DNA of 64,000 nt from NCBI GenBank assembly GCA_965234685.1, contig OZ248539.1, positions 682,001 through 746,000 on the forward strand, given 5' to 3'. The notes beneath the pieces were generated by a model. That model was not told the DNA's origin and searched no databases. It saw nothing but the letters and a program-made list of their open reading frames with translations. Below, in pieces: positions 57,701-64,000 of the stretch. The DNA is from Fimbriimonas planktonicus (lineage in GTDB: Bacteria; Armatimonadota; Fimbriimonadia; Fimbriimonadales; Fimbriimonadaceae). The number at the start of each line of letters is the position of its first letter. The stretch's first letter is position 1. Position numbers and translations under genes: made by a program.

Positions 57701-58993
57701 TTAGCCAGTTTCGCGCAGCTGAAGCTCGGTCAAGTAAATTGGCCGTGCATTACCTTCCAAAATTCCCTTAGGAACGATGACCCGCTGAACGTCAGGCAAG
57801 CTCGGAACTTCGAACATCGCCTCCTGCAGAATCTCTTCTAGCAACGCTCGCAGGGCTCTTGCCCCGGTTTTGCGACGAATCGCTTCCCGGGCGATTTCTC
57901 GGAGCGCCGAAGTTTCAACCACGAGCTCTACGTCCTCAAGTTCAAACATTTGTTTGTACTGTTTGATCAGCGAGTTCTTCGGCTCCGTCAAAACTCGGAT
58001 CAGATCGTCTTCCGTTAGCGGATTCAATGCCGCAATCACAGGTAAGCGGCCGATGAACTCCGGCAGGAATCCGTATTTCACCAAGTCGTCTGGGACAACG
58101 TCCGTCGGCACGATGTCCAGCGCCTTTTCCGGTGCGTTGCGGAAACCCATCACGGCGCCTTGCTGCCGCCGTCGAACGATTTCCTCAATCCCCTCAAAAG
58201 AGCCGGCACAAATGAACAGGATTCCGGTCGTGTCGATCTGGATGAACTCTTGGTGCGGATGCTTACGCCCGCCATTTTGCGGCACGTTGGCGATGGTTCC
58301 CTCAAGGATTTTCAGGAGACCCTGCTGCACCCCTTCGCCGCTCACGTCTCGGGTGATCGAAGTTCCGCCTTGGGACTTCCGTGCGACCTTATCGATCTCG
58401 TCGATATAAACGATCCCGCGCTCCGCGAGCTTTTTGGGGTCGGCACCGTTGATGCTTTCTGCTTCGCGGTATAGCCGGACCAGAACATTCTCAACGTCTT
58501 CGCCAACGTAGCCCGCTTCGGTAAGGGACGTCGCGTCGGCGATGGCAAACGGAACGTGCATCATTCGCGCCAAAGTCTGAGCAAGCAGAGTTTTGCCCGT
58601 CCCCGTCGGGCCCATGAGCAAGATGTTGCTCTTCGAAACCTCGGTTCGTCCTGGTGTCGAGTCGAGGGTTCGTTTGTAATGGTTGTAAACGCCGACGGCT
58701 AAGGCTCGCTTCGCCGCGTCTTGCCCCACCACGTAGGTGCTTAGGAATTCAACGATGCTTCTTGGCTTCGGTAGCCGCGCTTTGGTGAATTCGGGATCAA
58801 GCGTCGGGGCTGCAGGGAAGGGATGAGAATCGCTGTTGCGAGCGCGTGTGCCTTCCTGATCAACGATCTCCGTGCATAGCTGAACGCAATCGGAGCAGAT
58901 CGCCCCATAGAGTCCGGTAATCAGCCGCGACACTGAGTCCTTTGATCTTCCACAAAGGGCGCAGAGGTCGCGGCGATCCGGTGCCTGCATCAT
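57701..58993 (-). CDS. clpX: ATP-dependent Clp protease ATP-binding subunit ClpX
   Basis: ClpX unfolds tagged proteins and feeds them to ClpP. The 430-residue protein has the N-terminal zinc finger with four cysteines (Cys11, Cys14, Cys33, Cys36), Walker A GPTGTGKT at 128-135, Walker B IVYIDEIDK, the pore-loop region GYVGEDVENVL, the ClpP-contact loop after RQQGAVMGF and the C-terminal D2 domain ending VSLP-like sequence. It is full length. clpP is ten bases upstream on the same strand. Confidence 0.97.
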   Translation of the reverse strand: MMQAPDRRDLCALCGRSKDSVSRLITGLYGAICSDCVQLCTEIVDQEGTRARNSDSHPFPAAPTLDPEFTKARLPKPRSIVEFLSTYVVGQDAAKRALAVGVYNHYKRTLDSTPGRTEVSKSNILLMGPTGTGKTLLAQTLARMMHVPFAIADATSLTEAGYVGEDVENVLVRLYREAESINGADPKKLAERGIVYIDEIDKVARKSQGGTSITRDVSGEGVQQGLLKILEGTIANVPQNGGRKHPHQEFIQIDTTGILFICAGSFEGIEEIVRRRQQGAVMGFRNAPEKALDIVPTDVVPDDLVKYGFLPEFIGRLPVIAALNPLTEDDLIRVLTEPKNSLIKQYKQMFELEDVELVVETSALREIAREAIRRKTGARALRALLEEILQEAMFEVPSLPDVQRVIVPKGILEGNARPIYLTELQLRETG

Positions 58994-59003
58994 CGTGCCT
59001 AGA

Positions 59004-59588
59004 TTATCGGTTGGTCGGCCGAATTACGTTATCGACGATGCCGTAATCCTTCGCTTCGTCCGAAGACATCCATCGGTCGCGGTCGCAATCGATGCGAACC
59101 TGCTCGGGATCCTTCTTGGTGTGTTCACCCAAAATGACCATCAACTTGTCCATCAACGTGTTGGTTTCTTTGACCTGAACGTTGATGTCCGCCATGGTTC
59201 CTCGGAAACCCGAGGAAACTTGGTGAATCATCACGCGGGCGTTTGGCAACGCGCTTCGCTTGCCGTCCGCACCCGCGGCCAAGAGCACCGCGCCCATGCT
59301 TGCCGCGATTCCGACGCAAGTGGTCGCAATCGCCGGCTTCACCAACTGCATCGCATCGTAGATTGCGAGTCCGGCATAAACCGATCCGCCGGGCGAGTTG
59401 ATGTAAAAGTCGATGTCCTTGTCTGGGTCTTCCTTTTCGAGGAACAAAAACTGGGCGACGATCAGGTTGGCGACATAGTCGTCAACTTCCGTGCCCAAGA
59501 AGACGATCCGGTCCTTGAGAAGCCTCGACCACAGGTCGTAGCTTCGCTCACCGTTCTGCGTTTTTTCGATAACGTACGGAATTCCCAT
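59004..59588 (-). CDS. clpP: ATP-dependent Clp protease proteolytic subunit ClpP
   Basis: ClpP is the serine protease chamber of the ClpXP machine. The 194-residue protein has Ser97 in GIAASMGAVLL, His122 in ARVMIHQ, and the third residue of the triad, an Asp, late in the CDRDRWMSSDEAKDYG segment near 171. YINSPGGSVYAGLAIYD is the oxyanion-loop region. The N-terminus is short (MGIPYVIEKT), consistent with little or no propeptide. clpX follows directly. The trigger factor gene, its usual upstream neighbour, is about 4 kb away. Confidence 0.97.
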   Translation of the reverse strand: MGIPYVIEKTQNGERSYDLWSRLLKDRIVFLGTEVDDYVANLIVAQFLFLEKEDPDKDIDFYINSPGGSVYAGLAIYDAMQLVKPAIATTCVGIAASMGAVLLAAGADGKRSALPNARVMIHQVSSGFRGTMADINVQVKETNTLMDKLMVILGEHTKKDPEQVRIDCDRDRWMSSDEAKDYGIVDNVIRPTNR

Positions 59589-59701
59589 CTGAATGCAGAT
59601 TACTCCGCGCTGAACTTGGGAGTTCGCAGGACCAATGCCAAGTAGGACCTTGGATCAGGCGCATCCAACGGGATCTCCCGCAAGCTCGAACCTTTAGTCT
59701 C

Positions 59702-60298
59702 TCAGCATTCCTCGACAAACCGTTCAATTCGAGGATCAGGAATGAGCCACATTGCCGCGAGAGCAGCATAGATCACCATCGAAATCCGTGAGTCGTACGG
59801 CGACACCAGCACGCCGAGAACGTAGCCAACAATGGAGCTACGTCCTTTCAGATCGTTTCCGATCGCACGGGCCAGGAGGGAGTTCGTTCCCTGTGAGCGA
59901 ATGATCACCGTTTGAAGAATCCAGTAAGCCACCCCGCACATTCCCAAAGAGACGCCATACAGTTGGGTTGGAATTGCCGCAAAGTTCGACCGCCCAAGCC
60001 AACTCGTTGTGAAGGGTACGAGGGTCAGCCAGAACAGCAGATGCATATTTGCCCACAAGATGCTTCCGTTCACTCGGGTCGAAAGCTTCATCATATGGTG
60101 GTGGTTGTTCCAGTAAATGCCGACGTGGATGAAACTGAGAACGAACGAGAGAAACACCGGCCAAACCGACTTCAGCGCTTCCCAGGATGTTAGCTCCGGT
60201 GCCTTGATATCAAACACCATGATGGTGATGATGATCGCTAAGACCCCGTCACTAAACGCCTCAAGTCGACCGTTGTTCATCTGCGTTCTGAAGACCAT
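59702..60298 (-). CDS. TMEM175-family potassium channel
   Basis: The 198-residue protein has the family signature RLEAFSDGVLAIIITIMV in its first helix, where the Phe-Ser-Asp part follows the conserved Arg and the isoleucines line the pore. Six membrane helices are predicted. Bacterial TMEM175 proteins form tetrameric, leaky potassium channels. ATG 60298 is chosen because GGGAG lies five bases before it; ATG 60280 is nearer the usual start but has no such site. Histidine-rich WNNHHHMMK follows the third helix. Confidence 0.9.
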   Translation of the reverse strand: MVFRTQMNNGRLEAFSDGVLAIIITIMVFDIKAPELTSWEALKSVWPVFLSFVLSFIHVGIYWNNHHHMMKLSTRVNGSILWANMHLLFWLTLVPFTTSWLGRSNFAAIPTQLYGVSLGMCGVAYWILQTVIIRSQGTNSLLARAIGNDLKGRSSIVGYVLGVLVSPYDSRISMVIYAALAAMWLIPDPRIERFVEEC

Positions 60299-60438
60299 CC
60301 AAGCTCCCTCGCTCGGCGAATGGCTGGCGCAATTATGTACAAGTTTCCTGACGTTGCGACGTCCGCGCTTCGCTCTCCGCTACGCGACGGTCTTCCGGCC
60401 GCATTTGAGTGATCAAGTCACGACCGTACATGGCTCGC

Positions 60439-60822
60439 CTAGCGCGAACGGTCAGCAGTACCGAAATAGCAATCCGCTCCAGCGCACTGCACACGGTAGG
60501 TCCGGGATAAGAAGGGAAGGAGCTTATCCCGTGCATGGATGACCGCCACGTTATCGCCCGTCCGGTTATATGAGATTTCAAACCTCTCCCGCCTTTCCGG
60601 CCGTTCAAAAACGCCGCGGGTGTGCTCAGGCATCGAGCCGAGAAGATCCGAATAGCTTTCCGGCAACCGGCGATTCTCCACCCAATGCTTCTCGGCATGA
60701 ATCCCTAAGAGCCCGAAACTTTGGTTCACAAAAGACTGCCACCGGAAGTACCGCTCAAACCCAAAACATCCCAAAATCAAGACGACGAAGATGATCAGCC
60801 CATTGCGTAATTTCGAGTTCAT
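60439..60822 (-). CDS. Hypothetical membrane-anchored protein
   Basis: From ATG 60822 the protein has 127 residues with an N-terminal helix (LRNGLIIFVVLILGCFGF). The rest is charged and aromatic (HAEKHWVENRRLPESYSDLL, FEISYNRTGDNVAVIHARDK) and probably periplasmic. The V-E-N-R-R-L-P-x-S-Y-x-D-L-L block resembles the globular part of small pseudopilin-like proteins (G-x-L-P-x-x-W-x-D-L) but without the prepilin motif. I do not recognise the family. A repeated hairpin element lies immediately upstream. Confidence 0.55.
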   Translation of the reverse strand: MNSKLRNGLIIFVVLILGCFGFERYFRWQSFVNQSFGLLGIHAEKHWVENRRLPESYSDLLGSMPEHTRGVFERPERRERFEISYNRTGDNVAVIHARDKLLPFLSRTYRVQCAGADCYFGTADRSR

Positions 60823-60832
60823 CCTTCGATCC

Positions 60833-60911
60833 ACTCTGGAGTGCGGCAGTTCTACTGCCGCTTTCTGCATCCCACGAACTCACCCAAAGTCGTAGCGCGG
60901 TGGCTCTGCCG
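60833..60911. repeat. Double-hairpin intergenic element, copy 1
   Basis: A 79-base unit from ACTCTGGAGTGCGGCAGT to GGCTCTGCCG. It holds a perfect hairpin GCGGCAGT-TCT-ACTGCCGC, a spacer CCCACGAACTC, the words AAAGTCGTAG, and a second shorter hairpin around CTCTG. The second copy begins 107 bases downstream. REP-like in style. Confidence 0.85.
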
Positions 60912-60939
60912 TAGCTTGAGACTTTGTTGAAGCATATTA

Positions 60940-61018
60940 ACTCTGGAGTGCGGCAGTTCTACTGCCGCTTTTTGTAACCCACGAACTCTCCAAAGGTCGT
61001 AGGGAGGCGGCTCTGCCG
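60940..61018. repeat. Double-hairpin intergenic element, copy 2
   Basis: Same length and order as copy 1, from ACTCTGGAGTGCGGCAGT to GGCTCTGCCG. The first hairpin is identical; the second is stronger here (GGCGGC-TCT-GCCGCC). The differences lie in the spacer and around GTCGTAG. A fragment CAAGGGTCGTAGG at about 61028 looks like the start of a further, truncated unit. Confidence 0.85.
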
Positions 61019-61059
61019 CCGGATTGTCAAGGGTCGTAGGCTATTGTCAACTCCCATCT

Positions 61060-61536
61060 CTACGTCTTCCGGTACGCCTCATCCAAAAGGCCACGACTTT
61101 GCGCGTGGTCTAGCAAATCATCCAGCTTCTCCCGATAACTGCACGTGACGAGCAACACCTTTGCCTCGTATTTCTCGAACCTATAGAACTGCTCTCCAGC
61201 GAGGAACAGATTCTTGTCCAGTCTGTCAACTCTGCCTAGACTCAGATTTGCCCGATTAATAAGCGAAACGACGGTTTCAACGTCGTCCGCTTCCAACAAG
61301 GCGACCGTTCCGGACCGATCGAGATCGATGTGAACAACTGACCGAACCGAAATCGGAACTCCAAAATCCCGTCGCAGGTCCTGCTCAAGCCGTACTCGGT
61401 GAGATTCTGTCGGGACAGGATAGTTAATCCCAGCCATCCACCTCGCGTTCCAAACGATAGAAGCGACTCCAATAATTGACATCGCAATCAAGGCCATCCA
61501 GCCCGGATCCATGGTGCCAAACCTGCTCCGACTCAT
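61060..61536 (-). CDS. Hypothetical protein with one membrane helix
   Basis: The 158-residue protein has one hydrophobic helix (about 12-30, WMALIAMSIIGVASIVWNA), followed by a soluble domain with VRSVVHIDLDRSGTVALLEA and KVLLVTCSYREKLDDLLDHA. The strands and helices alternate, suggesting a small alpha/beta domain on the outer side. No family recognised. It lies between the hairpin-element region and another hypothetical gene on the same strand. Confidence 0.55.
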   Translation of the reverse strand: MSRSRFGTMDPGWMALIAMSIIGVASIVWNARWMAGINYPVPTESHRVRLEQDLRRDFGVPISVRSVVHIDLDRSGTVALLEADDVETVVSLINRANLSLGRVDRLDKNLFLAGEQFYRFEKYEAKVLLVTCSYREKLDDLLDHAQSRGLLDEAYRKT

Positions 61537-61590
61537 CGCATTTGACCTAGTGAAGGAAATCTGGAGGCACTCAGGGCATTACTTCGAGCA

Positions 61591-62133
61591 TTAGTCCGCG
61601 ATGAAGTCATCTGATGCCACCAACTTGCCATCAACAAAAGTCCGCCAGGAACAAAGGAATCCGCCGGTGAAACATATTTTTACAAAATCTGGCTGTTCCA
61701 TAATCAAGACTTGTCCGCTGAACGAATTGGTTACGGCGAGGCTCCTCGCCTCAAGTTGCTCTTCGATCCGATAGCAGCTCAAGTCTTGCCCACGCGGTGC
61801 GTGCTTACCACCCGCTTTCGGCTCGTCCCATTTCCCATTTCGTAAGTAGAAGAGTTTAGGATTCGCTTCTCGCGAATCTAGACACATAAAGTCTCCGTCC
61901 TCGCGCGAGATATTCGATAGCTTCTTCCTGCTTACCGCAACGAGCGGAGTGATGCTGAGCGAAACAGGCTCGGTCCCATTCAAAACGAGAATGCCCGTTT
62001 CGTCGAACTGTGTTACGTACTCCTTCGCTCCCGCGCCGGGAGACGGATAGTAGAGTTGAACAGCAATCGCAATGGATGCGATGAGCCCAATGCCAGTCAG
62101 GACTTCACGCCTTCCGAACTGCTCCTGCATCAT
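61591..62133 (-). CDS. Hypothetical exported or membrane-anchored protein
   Basis: From ATG 62133 the protein has 180 residues. It opens MMQEQFGRREVLTGIGLIAS, where a pair of arginines precedes a hydrophobic segment; this could be a signal or anchor, and it loosely resembles a Tat leader without the full S-R-R-x-F-L-K. The mature part has beta-type strands (YVTQFDETGILVLNGTEPVS) and several cysteines (CLDSREA, LSCYRIEE, KICFTGGFLCSW). The function is unknown. It diverges from pfkA. Confidence 0.5.
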   Translation of the reverse strand: MMQEQFGRREVLTGIGLIASIAIAVQLYYPSPGAGAKEYVTQFDETGILVLNGTEPVSLSITPLVAVSRKKLSNISREDGDFMCLDSREANPKLFYLRNGKWDEPKAGGKHAPRGQDLSCYRIEEQLEARSLAVTNSFSGQVLIMEQPDFVKICFTGGFLCSWRTFVDGKLVASDDFIAD

Positions 62134-62301
62134 CGATCTCCTCACAGAAATCTTAACGCCCGAGGCTCGAATCCAGTGCCACATCCTTGGGGCCCGCCGA
62201 CTCGGCCACCGCATTCCAACCAGGTCGTAGCCAGCAACCGAGTCCCACCGCCTCCCGCTATAGCCTCCAGACCCCGTTTGCCGGTAACCTTCCGGCCACA
62301 G

Positions 62302-63381
62302 ATGGCAAAGGGAAGAGTAGGGATTCTAACGAGCGGTGGCGATTGTAGTGGGTTGAACGCAGTCATTGCCTCCGTCGTCAAAGTAGGCATCCCGATGGGA
62401 TACGAGTTCGTCGGTTTTGAGCGCGGCTGGGAAGGAGTGCTGTCGCCAATCACCTGCCGACCTCTCGGTCTCAGCGACGTCCGAGGGATCAGCTTCATCG
62501 GCGGAACGATCCTTAAAACCACTAACCGCGGTCGCTTCGGCGGAAAGGTCGGCGCCGGTGGCGTTCGACGAATCCCCGACGACATCCTCGAGATGGCGAA
62601 GTCGAACCTTCAAGAAGTCGGCATTGACGCTCTCGTCGTCATTGGCGGAGACGGCACCTTAAACGCCGCTCTCCAACTCGAAGAATTTGGCGTAAAGATC
62701 ATCGGCGTTCCGAAGACGATCGACAACGACCTCATGGCGACGGACCGAACCTTCGGCTTCTCGACCGCCGTGCAAGTCGTGACCGACGCGCTGGACCGAA
62801 TCCACACCACCGCCTCTAGCCACAGCCGAATCCTCTTCCTCGAAACCATGGGCCGCCACGCGGGCTGGATCGCCCTTCGCGCTGGCCTTGCCGGTGGAGC
62901 CGATGCCATCCTCCTCCCCGAATTCCCCTTCAAGGTCCACGACCTCATGGAGTTCCTCCGCTACCGACAAGAGCAGTACGGCTCGTCCATCGTCGTAGTC
63001 GCCGAAGGCGCGATGATCGACGACCGACAGGTGATCCAGGCGGGTGGCAAGTCCAGCGAAGTGCTCCTTGGCGGAGTCTCGACCGAAGTCATGCGCACTC
63101 TCGAAGAAATGGCGCCTGGCGAATTTGAAATGCGCGGCACCGTGCTCGGCCACGTTCAGCGCGGCGGAACGCCAAACCCCGCCGACCGAATTCTCGCCAA
63201 AGCCTACGGCGTCGAAGCCATCAAGGCCGTTGACCGAGGCGAAAGCGGCGTCATGGTTGCCTACCAGAACCAGGAGATGTGCACCGTGCCAATCGCCGAT
63301 GCTTGCGGTCAGCTCAAAACTGTGCGGAACGACACCATGGAGTACGTCACCGCCCGAGACCTCGGCGTCTTCATCCACTAA
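62302..63381 (+). CDS. pfkA: 6-phosphofructokinase (ATP-type, group III-like)
   Basis: The kinase makes fructose 1,6-bisphosphate, the substrate of the aldolase encoded at the window start. From ATG 62302 it has 359 residues: GILTSGGDCSGLNAVI, GGDGT at 115-119, PKTIDND at 137-143 with the catalytic Asp, and MGRHAGWIA. The residue after GGD is Gly, which favours ATP over pyrophosphate, while the Lys in PKTIDND is the one seen in pyrophosphate and group III enzymes. An 82-codon upstream extension is in frame but looks non-coding. It converges with tig. Confidence 0.95.
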   Translation: MAKGRVGILTSGGDCSGLNAVIASVVKVGIPMGYEFVGFERGWEGVLSPITCRPLGLSDVRGISFIGGTILKTTNRGRFGGKVGAGGVRRIPDDILEMAKSNLQEVGIDALVVIGGDGTLNAALQLEEFGVKIIGVPKTIDNDLMATDRTFGFSTAVQVVTDALDRIHTTASSHSRILFLETMGRHAGWIALRAGLAGGADAILLPEFPFKVHDLMEFLRYRQEQYGSSIVVVAEGAMIDDRQVIQAGGKSSEVLLGGVSTEVMRTLEEMAPGEFEMRGTVLGHVQRGGTPNPADRILAKAYGVEAIKAVDRGESGVMVAYQNQEMCTVPIADACGQLKTVRNDTMEYVTARDLGVFIH

Positions 63382-63391
63382 AGCCGAAAAC

Positions 63392-63430
63392 AAAATAGCC
63401 CGGCGGAGTTCATTTCCGCCGGGCTATTTT
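63392..63430. terminator. Strong two-way terminator between pfkA and tig
   Basis: AAAATAGCCCGGCGGA and TCCGCCGGGCTATTTT form a perfect 16-base-pair stem around GTTCATT. T-runs follow on the plus strand (TTTTTATTTT), and A-rich sequence before it gives a T-rich tail on the minus strand. It serves both converging genes. Confidence 0.93.
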
Positions 63431-63442
63431 TATTTTGAAGCC

Positions 63443-64000
63443 TTATTCTGCGGCTTCTGCTTCCGTCGTCTCAGCAACCGCTTCTTCCGCTGCTGGAGCG
63501 TCTTCTGCCTTCTTCTTAGAGGACTTCTTCTTTGGTGCCGGAGTCGTTTCGTCCGCCGGAGCTTCGGTCTCGCGAACGTCGGCTTGGCTCAGAAGGAACT
63601 GTCGAACCTTTCTCTGAATCGCGCGGAACTGGAGTTCCTGGAAGTCGCCATTGCGCTCAAGGGCACGGTAAAGCTCTTCCGGCGAAATGTTGTTCTCGCC
63701 GGCCATGCGAGCGAGCTCCTGCTGAACGTCACCGTTCGTTAGGTTCAGCTTTTCCTTGGCGTAAACGTTCTGAATCACGAACGCTCGGAGAATCTCCGTC
63801 TTCGCTCGAACGCGCCAAGCTTCGACGAACTCTTCGATCGTCATGCCCTGGTCGCGGGTGTACTGCTCAAGGCTAATGCCGTTCTTCGCCTGTTCCTGAG
63901 CGGTCTCAGAAATGCGTCGGTCGGCCAAGTTCTCCCACATGTTGTCGGAAACTTCGATCGTGCTCTTCGTCACCATCGTGTCCAGCAACTGGTCGGTCGC
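63443..64000 (-). CDS. tig: Trigger factor, C-terminal part (partial)
   Basis: The frame is open to the last base, so only the C-terminal 185 residues are seen. Trigger factor is the ribosome-bound chaperone for new proteins. The visible part is the helical arm domain: ISLEQYTRDQGMTIEEFVEA, RAKTEILRAFVIQNVYAKEK, then LELTNGDV-like LNLTNGDVQQELARMAGENN. It ends with an Ala/Glu/Lys-rich tail (APKKKSSKKK, then acidic) longer than in E. coli. It is on the same strand as clpP-clpX but 4 kb upstream of them. Confidence 0.92.
   Translation of the reverse strand, partial: ATDQLLDTMVTKSTIEVSDNMWENLADRRISETAQEQAKNGISLEQYTRDQGMTIEEFVEAWRVRAKTEILRAFVIQNVYAKEKLNLTNGDVQQELARMAGENNISPEELYRALERNGDFQELQFRAIQRKVRQFLLSQADVRETEAPADETTPAPKKKSSKKKAEDAPAAEEAVAETTEAEAAE

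Noticed and set aside
57513..57704. 63-codon plus-strand frame between the TolC-family gene and clpX
   Set aside because: No Shine-Dalgarno site, composition unlike a protein, and it is covered by several hairpins; better read as structured non-coding sequence.
62155..62225. tRNA-like words on the minus strand (GTGGCCGAGTCGG and GGATTCGAGCC)
   Set aside because: I could not form an acceptor stem or a T-stem with the required closing pair, and no anticodon arm fits, so this is at most a chance or decayed resemblance.
62056..62301. 82-codon in-frame extension upstream of pfkA
   Set aside because: The peptide is Pro/Arg/Ser-rich, overlaps the divergent gene start, and matches nothing in PFK proteins, which begin at the GxLTSGGD strand.
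1..64000. CRISPR arrays, insertion sequences, rRNA genes
   Set aside because: No regularly spaced identical repeats, no transposase-like proteins and no rRNA-like sequence were seen. The tandem array at 22.7-25.7 kb is a gene duplication, not a CRISPR.

Overview
The window looks like chromosome of a Gram-negative-type (diderm) bacterium of the Armatimonadota, probably the Fimbriimonadia. Two prepilin-like proteins carry the cleavage and helix pattern FTLIELLVVIAIIAILAA followed by FPVFA(R/Q)AK, which is very common in that phylum. Lipoproteins with clear lipoboxes, a TolC-type outer-membrane channel and RseP point to two membranes. Genes are dense and mostly intact, and many neighbours overlap by TAATG or ATGA. 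GTG and TTG starts are frequent, and Shine-Dalgarno sequences are present in front of only some genes. This taxonomic call is inference from protein style, not from a marker-gene search.

Layout. 1-14.1 kb is housekeeping: the end of a class II aldolase gene, surE, accB, homoserine dehydrogenase, an SDR, a nitrilase-family enzyme and a beta-propeller lipoprotein; then a minus-strand, translationally coupled operon lysA, M50 protease, trpS, HAD phosphatase; then dxr-rseP. 14.2-17.1 kb is a compact minus-strand cassette of five phage head genes (Mu-like protease/scaffold, small capsid-associated protein, gpT-type major capsid, two connector/completion candidates) with no portal, terminase, tail or integrase gene. 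A palindrome sits in its promoter and the mRNA is predicted to be leaderless. 17.2-22.7 kb holds a prepilin, a 605-residue protein of unknown function, a RibD-C/DHFR-like reductase and thrS. 22.7-25.7 kb is a tandem array of four diverged paralogues whose units carry copies of the ends of both flanking genes. 25.6-34 kb holds a DUF948-like protein, a large putative carbohydrate enzyme, Mrp, two ECF sigma factors around an anti-sigma factor, and a DUF4446 protein.

34-47 kb contains lepB, a Nudix enzyme, an M48 protease, an acyltransferase, a HigBA-like toxin-antitoxin pair, trpB, a second prepilin coupled to a small lipoprotein, a MacB-type permease, nuoF and ychF. 47-52.6 kb encodes mainly exported proteins: a DUF1349-like lipoprotein, two paralogous propeller proteins, a DUF1080 protein and a methyltransferase with a possible signal peptide. 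A tRNA-Gln(CTG) is followed by a complete type I secretion operon (TolC, ABC, HlyD order), then clpX-clpP. A short region with an unusual duplicated hairpin element and small hypothetical genes leads to pfkA, which converges on the tig (trigger factor) gene across a strong shared terminator.

The most interesting items are the isolated capsid cassette with its operator-like palindrome, and the four-gene tandem array. The array's duplication boundaries can be read from fossil ends of thrS and of the DUF948 gene, and its proteins look like prepilin globular domains attached to a multi-pass membrane anchor.
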